Assembly (NCBI GenBank): GCA_035308365.1
Contig: DATGGU010000028.1
Span: forward strand, 1-31,017
Direction of reading: 5' to 3'
Length of the DNA stretch: 31,017 bases
From: PALSA-505 sp035308365
GTDB taxonomy: Bacteria > Actinomycetota > Actinomycetes > Streptosporangiales > Streptosporangiaceae
Shown piece by piece: positions 1-6,266 of this stretch. The stretch's first letter is position 1. Each line of letters starts with the position of its first letter. Under the pieces are notes generated by a model. The model did no database searches. It saw nothing but the letters and a program-made list of their open reading frames with translations, and was not told the origin of the DNA. A program made the position numbers and the translations under genes.

Positions 1-178
1 GGACGTCCTCGGCAAGCCGGGGCGCACGCCGGTTGACCACGCGCAGCGTAGGCGCCCGGCCGCCGGTCAGGATCGTGGCGAACTCAGCGCTGCCGAGCTG
101 GCCGGCGAGCTGCTCCAGCGGTGTGCTGCCGGTCGCGTGTGTCATTGACGCAGTTTCTTCGGTGTCGGTACCGGTCAT
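1..178 (-). CDS. Small hypothetical protein, 3' end outside the window (partial)
   Basis: A minus-strand reading frame starts at ATG 178 (alternative in-frame ATG at 145) and stays open past base 1, giving at least 59 residues. It begins MTGTDTEETASMTHATGSTP and continues with a charged segment containing RVVNRRAPRLAEDV. I recognise no domain. It lies 91 bases downstream of the XRE/DUF5753 regulator on the same strand, so it is probably the last or next gene of that operon. Small proteins of this kind are often found beside such regulators in actinomycetes, but no function can be assigned. Neither start has a clear ribosome binding site; I prefer 178 because it is the outermost in-frame ATG. 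Confidence 0.55.
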   Translation of the reverse strand, partial: MTGTDTEETASMTHATGSTPLEQLAGQLGSAEFATILTGGRAPTLRVVNRRAPRLAEDV

Positions 179-269
179 TCGCCACCATCCGTATACGGGT
201 CGTGTTCTCCCTGCGAAGCTATGGATGGCGGACGTGCGCGTTCAAGGACGTTGCCCGATGTTGGCAAAG

Positions 270-1118
270 TCAGCTCGGCTCTGAGGTCAGCTCTTTGAGT
301 GCGCGAGCAATCAGAGCACGCGCACCCGGCCCGTATATGGCGGAGTGCTGGAGCCGCTCGAACAGCCGTGCGTACAGGTCGATCTCTCGTCGCTGGGTGA
401 TGGTGAGCCGGGCCGAGGCTGTTTCCACATGCACCCGCGAGTCGTCAAAGATCCAGAAATTACCCTCGGTCCATGAGTCCCGTTCGCCAGCCGCCGGAAT
501 GATGCCGACGTTGACCCGTGGTAGTGACATGACGGCCAGCATCCGGTCCAGTTGGCCGACCATCACTGCCGTGGCGCCCACCCTGGTGTGCAGGACCTGT
601 TCCTCAAGCACGAACTGGAACTGCCGATCCCCGGTGTACAGGACGCTCTGACGTTGCATGCGGGCCGCGACGGCCGATTCTGCGTCACCGGGAAGACCCA
701 TGAACGAGACCCAGAACTCAAATAGCGCATTCGCATACGGGGCTGTCGTGAATAGTCCAGGGATGACGAGCGGCTCGTAAACCCGGAACAGCCGGGTCCG
801 CTCGTACAGCGAGATGGACGCCTCTTGCAGCTGTCTCAGCCCCGCTCGGGCATGCCTGCGCCACTCCACGTACATCGACTCGACCGCGCGGGCGGTCGCG
901 ATCAGGTCCGGGATCTCGTCTTCAGCATGGCATGCCTGGCACCAGCTTCGGATGTCGGCTTCTGACGGTGCGCGCGTGCCGTGCTCGATCTTGCTGACCT
1001 TGGTGAAGTGCCAGCCGACCCGGGACGCGAGAGTACGCGCGGTTATATCCGCATCGTTGCGAATCTCGCGCAGCCGGGCACCGAGTGCCTCGCGCGCCTG
1101 CTGAGCCGGCCCGGACAC
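270..1118 (-). CDS. XRE-family transcriptional regulator with DUF5753 domain
   Basis: This 282-aa protein has an N-terminal XRE/Cro helix-turn-helix (about residues 9-65, including ARTLASRVGWHFTKVSKIEHG), then a DUF5753 domain from about residue 95 to the end with the typical RTRLFRVYEPLVIPGLFTT and EEQVLHTRVG segments. Length and layout match the large actinomycete family that includes WhiJ-like developmental regulators. It should bind DNA in the cytoplasm and respond to an unknown signal through the C-terminal domain. It lies 9 bases after the DUF6879 gene on the same strand, so the two are co-transcribed. Such regulators are commonly linked to small partner proteins that modulate them; that role here is inferred. 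The phased GTTGGC-like repeats upstream of the operon are candidate binding sites. Confidence 0.9.
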   Translation of the reverse strand: MSGPAQQAREALGARLREIRNDADITARTLASRVGWHFTKVSKIEHGTRAPSEADIRSWCQACHAEDEIPDLIATARAVESMYVEWRRHARAGLRQLQEASISLYERTRLFRVYEPLVIPGLFTTAPYANALFEFWVSFMGLPGDAESAVAARMQRQSVLYTGDRQFQFVLEEQVLHTRVGATAVMVGQLDRMLAVMSLPRVNVGIIPAAGERDSWTEGNFWIFDDSRVHVETASARLTITQRREIDLYARLFERLQHSAIYGPGARALIARALKELTSEPS

Positions 1119-1127
1119 CGCAGCGCG

Positions 1128-1655
1128 TTAGGCAGGCTTGTAGTCGCTGTGGCGGATTGCCAGCGGCCAGAGCTGGTCCCGGACGCTAATGCATTGCGCG
1201 ACGATCGCCGGGTCGGTGACGACCTCCGAGCCTTTGACCCGCCCGTCGTCATGGAAGTGACCGAATGCCACCAGCCGGTCGTCAAACAGCCACCAGTCCA
1301 GGCCCGCACGCGGAAACGCGATCCCGGCGGGGAGAAGATGACGGGGCAGCCACCGAATGTCCTCACCAGCCGCGAGGTTGTCCGGGGTGATCTCCCACTC
1401 GAACTGTACATACTCGGTGACCGGTTCGGTGATGACCCGCAGCCTGCGGATGACCTTCCCGGAGTTGGTCACCTTGCGCACCATAGCCAGCCAGGGCTGC
1501 AGGTAGTCGCGGTCATCCAGGATACCCGCGCGCCATTTCACCAGCGGCTCGTCTTCTAGCGGGTTGCCGTAGCTGTCCCGCAGCTCAAGGTGGAACGCGT
1601 CACGGCGAAAAGTGCTGAACAGCTCGTCCCGCTGCGCGCTACTGATCAGCTCCAT
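1128..1655 (-). CDS. DUF6879 family protein (copy 1, minus strand)
   Basis: This 175-aa protein begins MELISSAQRDELF and carries the family pattern seen in all copies here: an early LELRDSYG motif (about residues 23-30), a central RRLRVITEPVTEYVQFEWE stretch, an EDIRWLPR motif, a WWLFDDR motif and a C-terminal WPLAIRHSDY. The family has no proven biochemical role; it is usually encoded beside XRE/DUF5753 regulators, as here. Its start overlaps the upstream 72-aa gene by 17 bases, suggesting translational coupling, and the regulator follows after 9 bases. Three broken pieces at 3.2-4.4 kb are close relatives of this copy, so it is the likely parent or sister of those duplications. Confidence 0.85.
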   Translation of the reverse strand: MELISSAQRDELFSTFRRDAFHLELRDSYGNPLEDEPLVKWRAGILDDRDYLQPWLAMVRKVTNSGKVIRRLRVITEPVTEYVQFEWEITPDNLAAGEDIRWLPRHLLPAGIAFPRAGLDWWLFDDRLVAFGHFHDDGRVKGSEVVTDPAIVAQCISVRDQLWPLAIRHSDYKPA

Positions 1656-1857
1656 ACTGCCGATGATCCTCCGGAAGATGACGCATGAGCGCCTTGGGTA
1701 CCCGGATCACCGCCTCGCCAGGCGGGATGTCACCTACCTGGGCCAAGGTCGGGGCGTCCAGGGCAAAGCCCTGAATCACGTACTGGTCTTCGTCGGTGTC
1801 CCAGAGTTTGGGGGAATCCCCGGGAGTGGACTCCTTCCCCAGGAACCTTATCTGCAT
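1639..1857 (-). CDS. Small partner protein encoded ahead of DUF6879 (72 aa)
   Basis: The frame is open from 1896, but the ATG at 1857 is chosen because AGGTGG lies just before it and the protein then begins MQIRFLGKESTPGDSPKLW, the usual start of this small family as I know it. It ends in HLPEDHRQYGADQ. It is soluble, mildly acidic, and has no recognisable catalytic motif. It overlaps the DUF6879 start by 17 bases and is the first gene of the minus-strand operon. A twelve-codon copy of its tail (LLEDHRRHGTDQ) survives in the relic at 3378-3416, showing that the duplicated block spanned the junction of this gene with DUF6879. The function is unknown; a regulatory partner of the XRE protein is a guess. 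Confidence 0.7.
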   Translation of the reverse strand: MQIRFLGKESTPGDSPKLWDTDEDQYVIQGFALDAPTLAQVGDIPPGEAVIRVPKALMRHLPEDHRQYGADQ

Positions 1858-2063
1858 GATCCACCTGCTCAAGATGAAGTTGGCAAAGGTTGTCATCTCA
1901 ACGGGAGCACAGTCGCCGTAACGCAGTCAAGAAAGTTGACAAATGTTGGCAGATGATGGCAGACCCCGGGCAATTATCGGCAACCCCCTTGTTCTCAATG
2001 GCGTCGGCACGCGAGCGTAAAACCACAGTCATGCCGTAAACGTGCTACTCCAAGGGGGCTTAC
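1858..2063. promoter_or_regulatory. Divergent control region with 10-bp-phased repeats
   Basis: This 206-base gap separates the minus-strand XRE/DUF6879 operon from the plus-strand DUF6879 genes. Bases 1931-1960 hold three consecutive decamers, GAAAGTTGAC, AAATGTTGGC and AGATGATGGC, in exact 10-bp register. A pair with the same spacing, GTTGGC at 1889 and GTTGTC at 1899, lies closer to the minus-strand start, and another GTTGGC is at 260 after the regulator gene. One-turn spacing places the motifs on one face of the helix, as expected for a cooperative operator. TTGACA at 1936-1941 could also be a -35 box, but no good -10 follows. AAGGGGG at 2052-2058 is the ribosome binding site for the plus-strand gene. 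Confidence 0.5.
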
Positions 2064-2615
2064 GTGGCTGACTCCGTCGGCGCTGGTCAGAACTTCGGCC
2101 AGCACACCTTCGCCGAACTTCTGGCCAATACCACCGCATCCGTGATCCGCTTCGAGATGCGCGACGCCTACGACCACACCGTGAAGGGGTTCGCCGAATG
2201 GCTGGCGACCGGCGACACAAGCGCCTACGACTGGAGCGACTTCCCCGACATGATCCGGGCCGCTGTCTCTCGCGGGGTGCGGATCCGCCGCGTCCGGGTC
2301 GTGTCCGAGCCGGTGTCGGACTACATACGCTGGGAACACGCCTGCACGGATGTCAACATCCAGGCCGGCGAGGACATCCGCTGGCTGCCCCGGACCAAGG
2401 CCGCCGACCTGATGCTGCCCGGCGCGGATTGCTGGGTCTTCGATCATCGGGTCATCCGCTGGAATTTCCAGCGCGGCGACAACACCAACCCCCGCGTCTA
2501 CACTTTCAGCTCCGACCCGCGCACCATCCGCGATTTCACCGCCGCCTTCGAGATCGCCTGGGACCGGGCCATACCCCACACTGACTACAAAATCGACCAG
2601 AACCCCGACTCATGA
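2064..2615 (+). CDS. DUF6879 family protein (copy 2)
   Basis: A GTG start at 2064 is preceded by AAGGGGGC at a suitable distance. The 183-aa product shows the family signatures RFEMRDAYDH, RRVRVVSEPVSDYIRWEH, GEDIRWLPR, CWVFDHRVIRWNF and a C-terminal AWDRAIPHTDY. It is divergent in sequence from the minus-strand copy, so it is not a recent duplicate of it. Copy 3 follows 21 bases after its stop in the same direction, so they probably form a two-gene unit controlled from the same intergenic region as the regulator operon. A 22-codon scrap at 3163-3228 matches the end of this type of copy (AWDRA...DQNP). Molecular function is unknown. Confidence 0.85.
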   Translation: MADSVGAGQNFGQHTFAELLANTTASVIRFEMRDAYDHTVKGFAEWLATGDTSAYDWSDFPDMIRAAVSRGVRIRRVRVVSEPVSDYIRWEHACTDVNIQAGEDIRWLPRTKAADLMLPGADCWVFDHRVIRWNFQRGDNTNPRVYTFSSDPRTIRDFTAAFEIAWDRAIPHTDYKIDQNPDS

Positions 2616-2636
2616 CCACCACAGCGCGACACGCTG

Positions 2637-3164
2637 ATGCAGCCGCTGACTCCTGAGCAGTGGGAGGATCTGCTCGTCTCGTGCAACCTGTCGGCGTCAC
2701 ATCTCGAAATGCGCGACTGGTATGCCGCAGACGACGAGAGGGCGCGCTTCGAGCGGTTCTTGGCGACCGGCCGCCGTGACCATGCCGCCGAGTACCCCGA
2801 GCGGCGCCCGTGGCTGGACCTGGTACGGCGCGTTACCGGTGCGGGCGTGCGTGTCCGCCGGGCGCGCATCGTGTCCGAACCAGTCAGCGCATACATAGCC
2901 TTTGAGTGGCACGGCGCAGCCCCGGCCATCAAGTCAGGAGAAGAACTGCGCTGGCTGCCCCGCAGGCTTGCCTCCGGTATCGCCTTGCCGGGAAATGACT
3001 TCTGGCTCCTGGACGAGAGCCGGGCGATGTTCAACCATTTCAGCGGTGACGGCAAGCCACTGGGTCAGGAGATCACCGACGACCCCGCCACCATAGAGCT
3101 ATGCCGGGCGGCCTTCGAAACCGTCTGGAAGCTCGCCACCCCACACGACAAATACCAGACTTGA
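2637..3164 (+). CDS. DUF6879 family protein (copy 3)
   Basis: This 175-aa protein begins MQPLTPEQWEDLL and carries HLEMRDWYAADDE, RRARIVSEPVSAYIAFEWH, GEELRWLPRRLASGIALPG, FWLLDESRAMFNHF and a terminal WKLATPHDKYQT. It aligns over its whole length with copies 1 and 2. No convincing Shine-Dalgarno precedes ATG 2637, so translation may be coupled to copy 2, which ends 21 bases upstream. An earlier ATG at 2612 that overlaps the copy 2 stop is out of frame and closes after 14 codons. A short repeat of its 3' end (ATPHDEYQ) occurs at about 3419-3445. Confidence 0.85.
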   Translation: MQPLTPEQWEDLLVSCNLSASHLEMRDWYAADDERARFERFLATGRRDHAAEYPERRPWLDLVRRVTGAGVRVRRARIVSEPVSAYIAFEWHGAAPAIKSGEELRWLPRRLASGIALPGNDFWLLDESRAMFNHFSGDGKPLGQEITDDPATIELCRAAFETVWKLATPHDKYQT

Positions 3165-3228
3165 GACCGCCTGGGACCGAGCCGCAGCCCACCCCAGCTA
3201 CACGGCCGACCAGAACCCCTGCTCGTGA
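3163..3228 (+). pseudogene. C-terminal scrap of a DUF6879 gene
   Basis: Immediately overlapping the stop of copy 3, the frame from 3163 reads ETAWDRAAAHPSYTADQNP followed by Cys-Ser and a TGA at 3226-3228. It matches the C-terminal end of copy 2 (EIAWDRAIPHTDYKIDQNP) nearly residue for residue. There is no start codon and no upstream part, so it is a leftover of another DUF6879 gene whose body has been lost, probably by recombination between copies. The junction falls exactly where copy 3 ends, as expected for unequal crossing-over within the conserved C-terminal coding region. Confidence 0.7.
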
Positions 3229-3247
3229 CCCGCCACAGCGCGGCGCG

Positions 3248-3394
3248 TCAGGCAGGCTCGTAGTCGCTGTGGCAGATCGCCAATGGCCAGAGTTGGTCCC
3301 GGACGCTGATGCACTGCCCAACAATCACCGGGTCGGTGACAATCTCCGAGCCTTTGAATAGTTCATCCCGCTGTGCGCTACTGATCAGTTCCAT
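3248..3394 (-). pseudogene. Internally deleted DUF6879 mini-gene
   Basis: A 48-codon minus-strand frame joins the first 13 residues of the copy 1 type (MELISSAQRDELF) directly, and in frame, to the last 35 residues (KGSEIVTDPVIVGQ...WPLAICHSDYEPA). About 127 internal residues are missing compared with the 175-aa copy 1, yet start codon, frame and stop are intact. It therefore could still be translated as a miniature protein, but it is more simply read as a deletion derivative. Twelve codons of the 72-aa partner's tail remain just upstream (3378-3416), again overlapping the start as in the intact operon. Confidence 0.75.
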
Positions 3395-3416
3395 GCCGTC
3401 GATGGTCCTCCAGAAG
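3378..3416 (-). pseudogene. Tail remnant of the 72-aa DUF6879 partner gene
   Basis: The minus strand reads LLEDHRRHGTDQ and then TAG at 3378-3380, overlapping the start of the deleted DUF6879 mini-gene. It corresponds to LPEDHRQYGADQ plus TAG at the end of the intact partner gene at 1639. The rest of the gene is absent. Upstream of it, on the plus strand at about 3419-3445, bases resemble the last codons of copy 3 (ATPHDEYQ), so two different DUF6879-associated fragments meet here. Confidence 0.6.
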
Positions 3417-3499
3417 TGGCACCCCACGCGACGAATACCAGATCCGATGCCCCGGCCGGTCCGTGGCACAGCGTGACACCATGTGGTACCATTTCCATT

Positions 3500-3913
3500 A
3501 TGGCCGATCATTACACCTTGCGGCTGGCGCCGGGCATGCGGCAGCGGCTGGCTGAATGGGCGCGCCGGGCCGGCCTGCCGGAGCGCACGCTGGCACAGCG
3601 CTACCTCGATGAGGGGCTGCGCCATGACGCGCACCCGCTCATCCAGTTTCTTGACGGCCCAAGCGGCCGTCGTGCGAGCCTGCTTGGCCACGGACTGGAT
3701 GTCTGGGAGGTCATCGCAACAGTCCGCGACAACAATGGAGCGATCGCCGAGGCCGCCGAGTACCTGCGAATTCCAGTCGGGCTAGTGGAAGCGGCTGTGA
3801 CCTACTACGGCGAATACCGGGACGAGATCGACCGGGAAATCGAACTCAACGAGGCGGAGTATGAACGTGGGCGAGCGGCTGCCGCTGCCGGCGAGCAGGC
3901 CCTGCACTCGTGA
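3500..3913 (+). CDS. Antitoxin with DUF433 domain
   Basis: This 137-aa protein begins MADHYTLRLAPGMRQRL. The first 40 or so residues look like a DNA-binding ribbon-helix-helix or related segment (LRLAPGMRQRLAEWARRAGL). Residues about 46-115 match DUF433 (HPLIQFLDG..., GHGLDVWEVIATVRDN, AEYLRIPVGLVEAAVTYY). DUF433 proteins are known as the upstream partner of DUF5615 PIN-like toxins. The downstream toxin starts at 3910, overlapping this stop as GTGA, so the pair is translationally coupled. ATG 3500 is preferred over the open frame from 3416 because the conserved sequence starts there. The palindrome TGGTACCA at 3484-3491 just upstream may belong to an autoregulatory operator. Confidence 0.8.
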   Translation: MADHYTLRLAPGMRQRLAEWARRAGLPERTLAQRYLDEGLRHDAHPLIQFLDGPSGRRASLLGHGLDVWEVIATVRDNNGAIAEAAEYLRIPVGLVEAAVTYYGEYRDEIDREIELNEAEYERGRAAAAAGEQALHS

Positions 3914-4281
3914 AAGCCATCCTGGACGAGCAACTGTCGCCGCAGATCGCAGCGCTTGTGTGTAAGGCCGGATATGACGTCGACGCTGTTGCCGAACGCG
4001 AGGACCTTGCCGGGCGCAGCGACAGGATCGTCTTCGAAGTCGCAAACAGCGAAGGCCGGGCCGTGGTCACGAACAACATCAAGGACTTCCGCCCGCTTGC
4101 GGCTGAGTGGCTGGCGCACGGCCGGGTGCATGCTGGCCTGATCCTGCTCCCCTCGGCGCGCACCCGCACCCGTCATGCCATCTCGGCCATAGCTGATGCG
4201 ATCGAGACCGTTTTTCGCGACCACCCGAGCGGGCTGCAGGGCAGTGAGCGCTGGATCGGCCCGCTGCCGAAGTTGCCATAG
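3910..4281 (+). CDS. DUF5615 PIN-like toxin
   Basis: GTG 3910 overlaps the antitoxin stop. The 123-aa protein starts MKAILDEQLSPQIAALV, the hallmark of DUF5615/Mut7-C-type PIN-like proteins, with an acidic pair at residues 6-7, then VFEVANSEGRAVVTNNIKDF with the conserved Thr-Asn and Asp-Phe. By family analogy it is a metal-dependent ribonuclease neutralised by the DUF433 protein. Oddly, its TAG stop (4279-4281) lies inside the antisense of a conserved Tyr codon of a DUF6879 fragment that begins about 4272, so the module's 3' end has been fused to DUF6879 debris and the last residues (PLPKLP) may not be original. Confidence 0.8.
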   Translation: MKAILDEQLSPQIAALVCKAGYDVDAVAEREDLAGRSDRIVFEVANSEGRAVVTNNIKDFRPLAAEWLAHGRVHAGLILLPSARTRTRHAISAIADAIETVFRDHPSGLQGSERWIGPLPKLP

Positions 4282-4365
4282 CTGTCCCGCAGCTCCAGGG
4301 TGGAACGCGTCACGGCGCAGCGTACTGAAGATCTCGTCCCGCTGCGCGCTGCTGATCAGCATCAT
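4272..4365 (-). pseudogene. N-terminal remnant of a DUF6879 gene, frameshifted
   Basis: From ATG 4365 the minus strand reads MMLISSAQRDEIFSTLRRDAFH, matching the first 22 residues of copy 1 (MELISSAQRDELFSTFRRDAFH). A one-base insertion in the run after the His codon (CACCCTGG against CACCTTG in copy 1) breaks the frame; the DNA still matches through LELRDSYGN and ends near 4272, where the toxin gene takes over. A good ribosome binding site (GAGGTGG) precedes ATG 4365, 10 bases after the HepT stop, so a run-on peptide antisense to the DUF5615 gene could be made, but I regard it as debris. Confidence 0.7.
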
Positions 4366-4375
4366 GCTTTCCACC

Positions 4376-4714
4376 TCAGTTGTCGTCTGAGATGGATTCG
4401 GCCAGCGCCTGGATGGCGCGCTCCAGTTCGGGCAGGTCGTCGTCCACTGTGGATTGCAAGATCGCGTGGGCGGTGTCGAAATAGCGATGAGCCAGGTGAT
4501 CACGCATCCGGGTGATCTGGTTCCAGGGGATCGTCGGCTGGGTGGCCAGCAGATCAGCCGGCAGGGCCTTGACCGCTTCCCCGATCTCCAGCAGCCGGAT
4601 GCGGACCGCATCGAACACCAGACCATCGGCGAGCGTGCCGCGCCGCAGGTGAGACCGAATCGCGTCAATCGCCGCCTGAATGTCGGCCAGCCTCTGGCGG
4701 TCCCGGTAGCTCAC
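4376..4714 (-). CDS. hepT: HepT-like toxin (DUF86/HEPN ribonuclease)
   Basis: This 112-aa alpha-helical protein has the HEPN/HepT motif R-X4-H-X-Y as R71-H76-Y78 (RDHLAHRY) and the family phrases AVRIRLLEIGEAVKAL and IPWNQITRMRDHL. In characterised MntA-HepT systems HepT is an RNase and the Tyr of this motif is AMPylated by the partner nucleotidyltransferase; Y78 would be the target here. The GTG start at 4714 overlaps the stop of the upstream HTH-MntA gene (GTGA), as expected for a co-translated toxin-antitoxin pair. Length is typical. The gene is intact with both catalytic residues present. Confidence 0.85.
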   Translation of the reverse strand: MSYRDRQRLADIQAAIDAIRSHLRRGTLADGLVFDAVRIRLLEIGEAVKALPADLLATQPTIPWNQITRMRDHLAHRYFDTAHAILQSTVDDDLPELERAIQALAESISDDN

Positions 4715-5235
4715 AAGGCGACCAGGTCACGCTCGGCGCGGGAGCGGGCATCTGGCTTGAGATCGCCCGCCGGCACCAGGTCGACCCGGGTACCCACGAT
4801 GGCCTCCAGGTCGGCGGTCACCCGGCCCAGCCCGAACAAGCCCATTCCGGCGGGCAGGTCAGCAAGCAGGTCCACGTCGCTGCCGGGGTGATCCTCACCG
4901 CGGGCCACACTGCCAAATACCCGCAGGTTCGATACCCCGTGGGCAGCCGCGGTCGCGATCACCTCCGGCCGGCGCGCGCGCAGCCGGCGGCCCACCGGCC
5001 CAGACAGCCGGGCCAGCCGCCGCGGTGGCCGCCGTATCTCCATGGCCAGCTCGTACCCGGCGGCCTCGATGAGGGCGGACAGGGTCGGCAGCGAGGGCTG
5101 GCGATGTCCGGACTCATATGCACTGATCACGCTCTGCGTGACACCCGCCCGGGCGGCCAGCTCCTGCTGGGACAGGCCTGCGCCCCGGCGCGCCTGCCGT
5201 AGCAGGGCAGCGGCCGTCGTCAGCTCGGCAGACAC
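4711..5235 (-). CDS. mntA: MntA-type nucleotidyltransferase antitoxin fused to an XRE HTH
   Basis: The 174-aa product has an XRE helix-turn-helix at about residues 8-62 (ARRGAGLSQQELAARAGVTQ) followed by a minimal nucleotidyltransferase domain from about 85. The motif GS-X10-D-X-D is exact: G108, S109, D120 and D122 (FGSVARG...SDVDL). Known MntA proteins transfer AMP to the HepT tyrosine, and the added HTH probably lets this one repress its own promoter. GTG 5235 is chosen over ATG 5277 because the domain begins there and a -10 box, TATACT (5243-5248), ends 7 bases upstream, pointing to a leaderless mRNA. It overlaps hepT by 4 bases. Confidence 0.85.
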   Translation of the reverse strand: MSAELTTAAALLRQARRGAGLSQQELAARAGVTQSVISAYESGHRQPSLPTLSALIEAAGYELAMEIRRPPRRLARLSGPVGRRLRARRPEVIATAAAHGVSNLRVFGSVARGEDHPGSDVDLLADLPAGMGLFGLGRVTADLEAIVGTRVDLVPAGDLKPDARSRAERDLVAL

Positions 5236-5248
5236 GGTTCCTAGTATA
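5236..5248 (-). promoter_or_regulatory. -10 element for a leaderless mntA-hepT mRNA
   Basis: On the minus strand TATACT occupies 5248-5243, followed by AGGAACC and the GTG start at 5235. A start site about 7 bases past the -10 falls on the start codon. AGGA is also present 5 bases before the GTG, so a short-leader reading is possible. I see no good -35 at 16-18 bases. The remaining gap up to 5406 has no gene; TTGACC at 5319-5324 could be a -35 for the downstream plus-strand gene, without a convincing -10. Confidence 0.5.
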
Positions 5249-5406
5249 GCGGATTGTAGATAACGTGATGGCGCCACTGGCTTGGCTGCGCCCCGGGTAA
5301 CGGCTTCGGGGAGGGATCTTGACCTGATCTTGGCGCGGGGAAGGTTAGGGATCGGTTACTCTTGCGGGTCGGCTGAGACGGGTTCGAGAGCAGACGGGCA
5401 GGGATT

Positions 5407-6171
5407 GTGACCGGCAAGTATCCACCGATCGTCAAGGTGGCCGTCGTCGTGCCTACCTACAACGAGCTGGAGAACCTGGAGGTCGTGGCCGGGCGGGTCC
5501 GGGAGGCTGTGCCGGATGCGGACCTGCTGGTGGTCGATGACAACAGCCCGGACGGGACCGGCGAACTGGCGGACAAGCTGGCGGCGGCGGACAGCCATAT
5601 TCACGTTATGCACCGGCCGGGAAAGGGCGGGCTTGGGGCCGCCTATCTGGCCGGGTTCGCGTGGGCGCTGGAGCGAGGGTATGACGCCGTTGTCGAGATG
5701 GACGCCGACGGGTCGCATCAGCCGGAGGATCTGCCCCGGCTGATCGGTGGGCTGGACAAGGCCGACCTGGTGGTGGGATCACGATGGGTGCCGGGCGGCA
5801 AGGTGGTCAACTGGCCGAAGAGCCGGGAGATCATCTCGCGCGGCGGCAACATCTACGTGCGGCTGATGCTGGGCATCAAGGTGCGGGACGCGACCGGCGG
5901 GTTCCGTGCCTACCGGGCCGGGACGCTGCGCAAGATCGCCCTCGCCGAGGTCGTGTCGCAAGGGTACTGCTTCCAGATCGACCTGACCCTGCGCACGCTG
6001 CGGGCCGGGCTGACGGTGACCGAGATCCCGATCACGTTCATCGAGCGGGCGCGCGGCAGCAGCAAGATGAGCAACGCCATCGTCAGGGAAGCGCTCTGGC
6101 GCGTCACCCAGTGGGGGATCGCCGCCCTTCCGGCCCGCCTCCTGGGCCGTGGCGTAGCGCCAAGGAATTAG
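5407..6171 (+). CDS. ppm1: Polyprenol monophosphomannose synthase (GT2)
   Basis: This 254-aa cytoplasmic-face glycosyltransferase moves mannose from GDP-mannose to polyprenyl phosphate, giving the lipid donor for lipoglycan and protein O-mannosylation. It shows the GT2 opening VAVVVPTYNELENLEVV, VVDDNSPDGTG, the metal-binding MDADGSHQPEDLP, VVGSRWVPGGKVVNWP and the C-terminal FIERARGSSKMS typical of DPM1/Ppm enzymes. It lacks the acyltransferase (Lnt) domain fused to Mycobacterium tuberculosis Ppm1. The GTG start at 5407 follows GGCAGGGA. It converges on rbpA, an arrangement also known from mycobacteria (Rv2051c-Rv2050), which supports both names. Confidence 0.93.
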   Translation: MTGKYPPIVKVAVVVPTYNELENLEVVAGRVREAVPDADLLVVDDNSPDGTGELADKLAAADSHIHVMHRPGKGGLGAAYLAGFAWALERGYDAVVEMDADGSHQPEDLPRLIGGLDKADLVVGSRWVPGGKVVNWPKSREIISRGGNIYVRLMLGIKVRDATGGFRAYRAGTLRKIALAEVVSQGYCFQIDLTLRTLRAGLTVTEIPITFIERARGSSKMSNAIVREALWRVTQWGIAALPARLLGRGVAPRN

Positions 6172-6191
6172 CCAGCGCGATCAGCCGGGCC

Positions 6192-6210
6192 GCCGCGTCC
6201 CGCACGCGGC
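6192..6210. terminator. Hairpin between convergent ppm1 and rbpA
   Basis: GCCGCGT and ACGCGGC form 7-bp arms around a 5-base loop, 20 bases after the ppm1 stop. There is no T-run. A second small hairpin, GCGCTC-CGC-GAGCGC at 6253-6267, touches the rbpA stop codon. Together they may end transcription from both sides of this 95-base convergent gap. Confidence 0.35.
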
Positions 6211-6266
6211 CACGGTAGGCGGGCAATGACGCAGCTCAGCAAGCCGAGCCCGGCGCTCCGCGAGCG

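Noticed and set aside
1931..1960. Replication-origin iterons
   Set aside because: Three phased decamers are too few, and no replication initiator gene is near; an operator is the simpler reading.
2612..2656. ATG overlapping the stop of DUF6879 copy 2 as ATGA
   Set aside because: Closes after 14 codons and is out of frame with copy 3, so it is not the copy 3 start.
3805..4365. A 187-codon minus-strand frame starting at the DUF6879 fragment and running antisense to the DUF5615 gene
   Set aside because: Only the first 22 residues are homologous; the rest is antisense to a conserved toxin and follows a one-base insertion. It is treated as debris.
5319..5361. Housekeeping promoter for ppm1 with TTGACC as -35
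   Set aside because: No convincing -10 lies 16-18 bases downstream; recorded only as a remark.
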